DNA of 64,000 nt from CAZRIE01 sp964600075 (GTDB taxonomy: Bacteria; Bacteroidota; Bacteroidia; Flavobacteriales; Flavobacteriaceae): NCBI GenBank assembly GCA_964600075.1, contig CAZRIE010000012.1, positions 6,788 through 70,787 of the forward strand, read 5' to 3'. How positions within the stretch are numbered: position 1 is the first letter of the stretch; each line of letters begins with the position of its first letter. The notes under the pieces were generated by a model that saw only the letters and a list, made by a program, of their open reading frames with translations, had not been told where the DNA came from and did not search any database. Shown one piece after another: positions 60,634 through 64,000 of the stretch. The position numbers and the translations under genes are program-made.

Positions 60634-60829
60634 GATATTAAGATATACCGAATACCTCTATTTAGCCGTCTGTTTTTTCTCTTTATACCGAATTTACACA
60701 GATTGGAACAGCGATAGACAAGGTGCCTATCTTTTTGTTTTCTTTTCCGTAGTGTCTATAGGCATGTTCCTTTTCCGTAGAAATTACCGAAAAAAATTCG
60801 AACAGCGCAAACGCGATAATCAGCAGTAA
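60626..60829 (+). CDS. Small membrane protein
   Basis: A 67-residue protein with two hydrophobic helices (YTEYLYLAVCFFSLYRIY and AYLFVFFSVVSIGMFLF) and a basic tail (RRNYRKKFEQRKRDNQQ). It overlaps lptC and ends 2 bp before the CorC/HlyC-type gene. Conserved position in flavobacteria, function unknown; it may assist the LptC or CorC neighbour. Confidence 0.75.
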   Translation: MIKILRYTEYLYLAVCFFSLYRIYTDWNSDRQGAYLFVFFSVVSIGMFLFRRNYRKKFEQRKRDNQQ

Positions 60830-60831
60830 TC

Positions 60832-62121
60832 TTGGAAACGACAATTCTGATTATCGTTCTTTCCTTGTTATTTTCCGCCTTCTTTTCCGGTATGGAAATT
60901 GCTTTTATTTCCGCTAATAAGATACATATTGAAATCGAAAAGAAGCAAGAAGGTTTTCTGGCAAAGGTGCTGACCCGTTTGACCAAAAAACCTTCGAAGT
61001 TTATTGCCACAATGCTAATAGGCAACAATATTGCCTTGGTAATCTATGGCTTTTTCATGGGTGATTTGCTAATGCAGTGGTTTCAAGGAATGTTGCCGGT
61101 ATCGAACCACTTTTTGAATTTGGTTTTGACCGATTTTAGCTTGTTGACCCAAACAGTTATATCAACACTAATTATCTTGTTTACAGCAGAATTTTTGCCC
61201 AAGGTGCTGTTCCAGATCTATTCGAACACGCTGTTAAAGTTTTTGGCACTTCCGTCTTACCTATTTTATTTGATATTTTCGGTTATTTCGGAATTTGTGA
61301 TATGGGTCTCGGACTTTGTCTTAAAAACATTTTTTAAGACCGATGGTGATGAGGTACAACTTTCTTTTAGCAAGATAGAATTGGGCGATTATATTACGGA
61401 ACAAATGGGTGCTTTACAAGAAGAAGACGAAGTGGATTCTGAAATTCAAATTTTTCAGAATGCTTTAGAATTTGCAGCCGTAAAAGCTCGTGAGGTTATG
61501 GTGCCAAGAACGGAAATTACTGCAGTAGAACTTCATGAAACTCCAAAGAGTATCGCAAAACTTTTCACCGAAACCGGATTTTCAAAAATTTTAGTCTACA
61601 AGGATACTATCGATAACGTCATCGGTTATATTCATTCTTATGAACTTTTCAAGAAACCGAAGACGATTAAAAGCATTTTGTTGCCTGTGGAATTTGTACC
61701 TGAAACAATGCTCATCCAAGATATTCTAAATGTTTTGACCAAAAAACACAAAAGTATTGCGGTTGTTTTAGATGAGTATGGAGGTACTTCTGGGCTAATG
61801 ACCGTAGAAGATATTGTTGAAGAACTTTTTGGTGAAATCGAAGATGAGCACGATAGTACCGATTTGATCGAAGAACAAGTGGACGATGAAAACTATAAGT
61901 TTTCGGCGCGGCTGGAGGTTGATTACCTCAATGAAGTCTACAAATTGGAACTACCGAAAAGTGAGGAGTACGAAACGCTGGGCGGTCTGATTGTAAACGA
62001 AACGGGTGAAATACCGGAACAAGATGCAGAAATCAAGATTGAAAATTTTCTATTTAAAATGTTGGAAGTTTCCAGTACAAAAATTGATTTAGTAGCCCTT
62101 CAAATCATTAAAAAAGAATAG
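60832..62121 (+). CDS. CNNM/HlyC-CorC family membrane protein (DUF21-CBS-CorC)
   Basis: A 429-residue protein: N-terminal DUF21 with three to four helices (LLFSAFFSGMEIAFISANK), a CBS pair (MVPRTEITAVELHE, and LDEYGGTSGLMTVEDIVEELFGEI) and a C-terminal CorC/HlyC domain (EEYETLGGLIVNETGEIPEQ). Relatives move or sense Mg2+ and some carry the name GldE in gliding clusters. Begins with TTG: the only in-frame ATG close by (60891) would remove the first helix. It is the last gene of the coaX series, so expression with lptC is likely. Confidence 0.87.
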   Translation: METTILIIVLSLLFSAFFSGMEIAFISANKIHIEIEKKQEGFLAKVLTRLTKKPSKFIATMLIGNNIALVIYGFFMGDLLMQWFQGMLPVSNHFLNLVLTDFSLLTQTVISTLIILFTAEFLPKVLFQIYSNTLLKFLALPSYLFYLIFSVISEFVIWVSDFVLKTFFKTDGDEVQLSFSKIELGDYITEQMGALQEEDEVDSEIQIFQNALEFAAVKAREVMVPRTEITAVELHETPKSIAKLFTETGFSKILVYKDTIDNVIGYIHSYELFKKPKTIKSILLPVEFVPETMLIQDILNVLTKKHKSIAVVLDEYGGTSGLMTVEDIVEELFGEIEDEHDSTDLIEEQVDDENYKFSARLEVDYLNEVYKLELPKSEEYETLGGLIVNETGEIPEQDAEIKIENFLFKMLEVSSTKIDLVALQIIKKE

Positions 62122-62252
62122 TTCGGCTAGGCGCTAGATGTGAGGTGCAAACGCATTCGAAAAATATCTTTGGCAATAGTGAAGATATGCATCTAATTGC
62201 TGTAGTTTTTATTTTAAAAAACAATCGACACCCAGCACTATGCTAAAGGAAC

Positions 62253-63065
62253 TCAAAATTTCCACCCATCTGTTTTGACTTCTCGTTCTAACCTAGCTTC
62301 CAAGTGATCGGGAAGTCCTTCAAAAAAATCAATTCCCGTTTTCTTTTCGATTTCATCGACTGAAACGGTAAATTGCCGCAGAGGTTTGATGCTTTCTTTT
62401 CCTAAAAGGAGAAACGCCAATATTTTAGGGTTTTTGGGGTTGCCACGTGCAACTATCTTGTAATAATAGCGGGGCACATTAACATCTTCCTCGCCTATCT
62501 CCTCTAATCCATTTTCTAGAATACCGCCAGTCACGACAAAAAGCTCATTATGATCTTTGGCCCATCGGCGCACCTGCATTTCCAGCCGGTTCCAGACTCC
62601 GGCATTGAAATTGCGGTCTTGCGGACTTATATTGCTCGTGTAAAACGTCTCGTTATAGGCCTGTTCTGAAAATCGGCGATCACCTGCCGGGCAAAGATGT
62701 CCCCTATCATAACCCGAACCTTTATAGTTGCGCCAATCGGCCGACTTGGTTTTTATCTTGGGGTCTTCAATAAAATAGGGCCGTTTGCGGTCGTCGTACG
62801 TCAAGTGTTGCTTTTTTAAAGTGTAGGCCACCCATTCCGCCTGTTCGAAGGGTTCATTGTAAGACAGTGTAAAATGGTTGTGCTCGACAATGGAACCCGT
62901 TGTGGAATTGGGCAGAAAGTCTATAGGAATCTTGGTTTGCAACCCTTGCGTATTCGAACTGGAATAGGTGTCCGGCGTATAAAAATTCTCGAAAAGCCAA
63001 AAGCCGACGACGCAGCTGATTAACAAAATAGAGTATATTGCCCTGTTTCTTTTTCTACTATGCAT
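62253..63065 (-). CDS. DNA/RNA non-specific endonuclease, exported or membrane-anchored
   Basis: A 270-residue nuclease of the NUC1 (Serratia-type) family. One N-terminal hydrophobic segment (YSILLISCVVGFWLFENF) serves as signal or anchor. Catalytic motif: GYDRGHLCPAGDRRFSEQ (His as base), with the Mg-binding Asn in NAGVWNRLEMQVR about 30 residues on. Degrades extracellular DNA or RNA, either for food or defence. It is convergent with the CorC-type gene, and stands isolated between decayed regions. Confidence 0.88.
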   Translation of the reverse strand: MHSRKRNRAIYSILLISCVVGFWLFENFYTPDTYSSSNTQGLQTKIPIDFLPNSTTGSIVEHNHFTLSYNEPFEQAEWVAYTLKKQHLTYDDRKRPYFIEDPKIKTKSADWRNYKGSGYDRGHLCPAGDRRFSEQAYNETFYTSNISPQDRNFNAGVWNRLEMQVRRWAKDHNELFVVTGGILENGLEEIGEEDVNVPRYYYKIVARGNPKNPKILAFLLLGKESIKPLRQFTVSVDEIEKKTGIDFFEGLPDHLEARLEREVKTDGWKF

Positions 63066-63228
63066 CTTTCAAATTTACGGCAAATTAGTAGGATTGAAAT
63101 AAACGAGTTTTGTAAGAAAGCCACCAAAAGTTTGACAAAAATCATGATTGCCTGCAATAGTTTATGGCTAACTTGTATTGGAGGTTTTATGTTCTTCTGC
63201 AAGGTTTTAAACGTAAAGGAAAATAGGT

Positions 63229-63722
63229 TTGCTTATATGGAAAGATGTCATTAGTTTTAATGTAAAAGGAAACCCCAAACCCGACCGAAGGGTTGAAAAG
63301 ACCGAGACCGAATGGCGAGAAATCTTAACTCCCAAACAATTCAGGATTACCAGGGAAAAAGGCTCGGAAGTGTTGTAATCAGGAACGCTCTGTAGTGCCC
63401 GCGATGCAGGAAAATACAACTGTGTTTGTTGTGACACGACTTTGTTCGATTCTATTATCAAGTTCGAATCCGATATCGGCTGGCCTAGTTTTACCCAGCC
63501 TATTAATTAAAATGCCATCAAATATAAAAAAAGACACTGCTTTGACATGGTTAGCGTTGAAGTCATGTGCAATACCTGTGACGGTCATTTAGGACATGTA
63601 TCTCCTGATGGCCCCGCCCCCCGAGTGGACTGCGTTACCGTATGAATTTGGAATCAATGCAATTACAGAAGGAAAGCAGCGGTGAGAAAATAGTAAATAG
63701 TGAAGGAAATATAGAGTATTAG
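63229..63722 (+). pseudogene. msrB: Methionine-R-sulfoxide reductase (msrB) pseudogene
   Basis: Degraded copy of a 160-residue MsrB. The frame gives WKDVISFNVKGNPKPDRRVE, KTETEWREILTPKQFRITRE, then stops at TAA 63376-63378; resumes as SGTLCSARDAGKYNCVCCDT and IGWPSFTQPIN, stops again at 63508-63510, and reaches VEVMCNTCDGHLGHVSPDG. Two further frameshifts are visible: in the A-run near 63527 and in GCCCCCC near 63617, with the C-terminal end (SGLRY, ESMQLQKESSG, NIEY) in a third frame to TAG 63720-63722. The zinc cysteines CVCC and CNTC remain. Not functional. Confidence 0.9.
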
Positions 63723-63796
63723 TGCGTAGAATTATTGCTTTATAAACTTCTTTTTGAACTTGAACTTTTTAAGAATAGATTCTTGTCTTTGCGGAA

Positions 63797-64000
63797 ATGA
63801 CATTATAACTAGAATTAAAGAAAGATAGAAGTTTACATACGACAACCATTGGTTACGAATGTTTTTGGTGTATCGAGGCTGTTCTACAAGAACTAAGAAG
63901 TGTCGAAAATGTGATGTCCGGCTATACAGATGGTAACGCTCCTTGCAAACCCGCCTATAGAGAAATATGTTCTGGCTTAACGGGCAATGCCAAAGAATTA
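63797..64000 (+). pseudogene. msrA: Methionine-S-sulfoxide reductase (msrA) start, damaged and cut by window end
   Basis: From ATG 63797 the frame meets TAA at 63806-63808, then reads TTIGYECFWCIEAVLQEL and VMSGYTDGNAPCKPAYREI without further stops to the window end. This is MsrA: the catalytic Cys of CFWC is kept but the preceding GG is YE, and the second-half NAPGKPTYREV appears as NAPCKPAYREI. Together with msrB, an oxidised-methionine repair pair is decaying. The rest is outside the window. Confidence 0.75.

Overview
The window reads as a chromosomal stretch from a marine member of the Flavobacteriaceae (Bacteroidota). Supporting signs are promoters of the Bacteroidetes type (TAnnTTTG), many lipoprotein and outer-membrane genes, a linked mevalonate pathway, an arginine-proline cluster with the succinylornithine-type transcarbamylase, and polysaccharide hydrolases (GH13-, GH113- and GH32-like). 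An alga-associated genus close to Maribacter, Zobellia or Arenibacter would fit, but that is a guess. No rRNA, CRISPR array, phage or insertion sequence was seen. The sequence is a draft: one 100-N gap lies at 9304-9403, and its flanks show that it is spurious.

Layout. 1-6571: end of an amylase-like gene, a glycerophosphodiesterase, a flavoprotein, a DUF1697 gene, TspO, then mevalonate diphosphate decarboxylase, mevalonate kinase and a UbiA prenyltransferase. 6568-10077: a nitrilase pseudogene, an unidentified remnant, the RluB-type pseudouridine synthase, and a lipoprotein metalloprotease gene broken by one stop codon. 10483-14293: a secreted or cytoplasmic nuclease-like protein, an M1 aminopeptidase and a PIG-L deacetylase. 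14300-26628: an eleven-gene minus-strand arginine and proline biosynthesis cluster (argG, argC, proC, argD, proA, proB, argF', SDR, argB, argE, argH) headed by a GNAT protein that probably makes the N-acylglutamate. 26845-31672: glycosyltransferases and a polysaccharide deacetylase.

31832-42301: a MORN-like protein, an NapH/NosR-like membrane iron-sulfur protein with an FAD oxidoreductase, divergent DUF547 and beta-barrel genes, a GH113-like lipoprotein, an Omp85-type barrel, an amidohydrolase and peptide deformylase. 42510-49062: DUF6503 and VOC genes, a damaged SDR gene, an amine oxidase with an AraC regulator, a cell-wall amidase and two gene fragments. 49258-52248: a partial arsenosugar-type cluster (two glycosyltransferases, purine nucleoside phosphorylase, rhodanese). 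52308-56132: a GH32 lipoprotein, then a lipoprotein ADP-ribosylglycohydrolase coupled to a sugar-kinase-like gene. 56199-62121: tRNA-Phe, then the coaX - beta-barrel - TPR - lptC - small membrane protein - CorC/HlyC series. 62253-64000: a secreted DNA/RNA endonuclease and wrecked msrB and msrA genes.

Two themes stand out. First, at least seven genes are broken by in-frame stops, frameshifts or deletions, while their housekeeping neighbours are intact, so this region is losing accessory functions. Second, several conserved partnerships have an unclear purpose: the GNAT protein with a Cys4 tail in the arginine operon, the lipoprotein DraG plus kinase pair, and the membrane 4Fe-4S / FAD oxidoreductase / DUF547 group.
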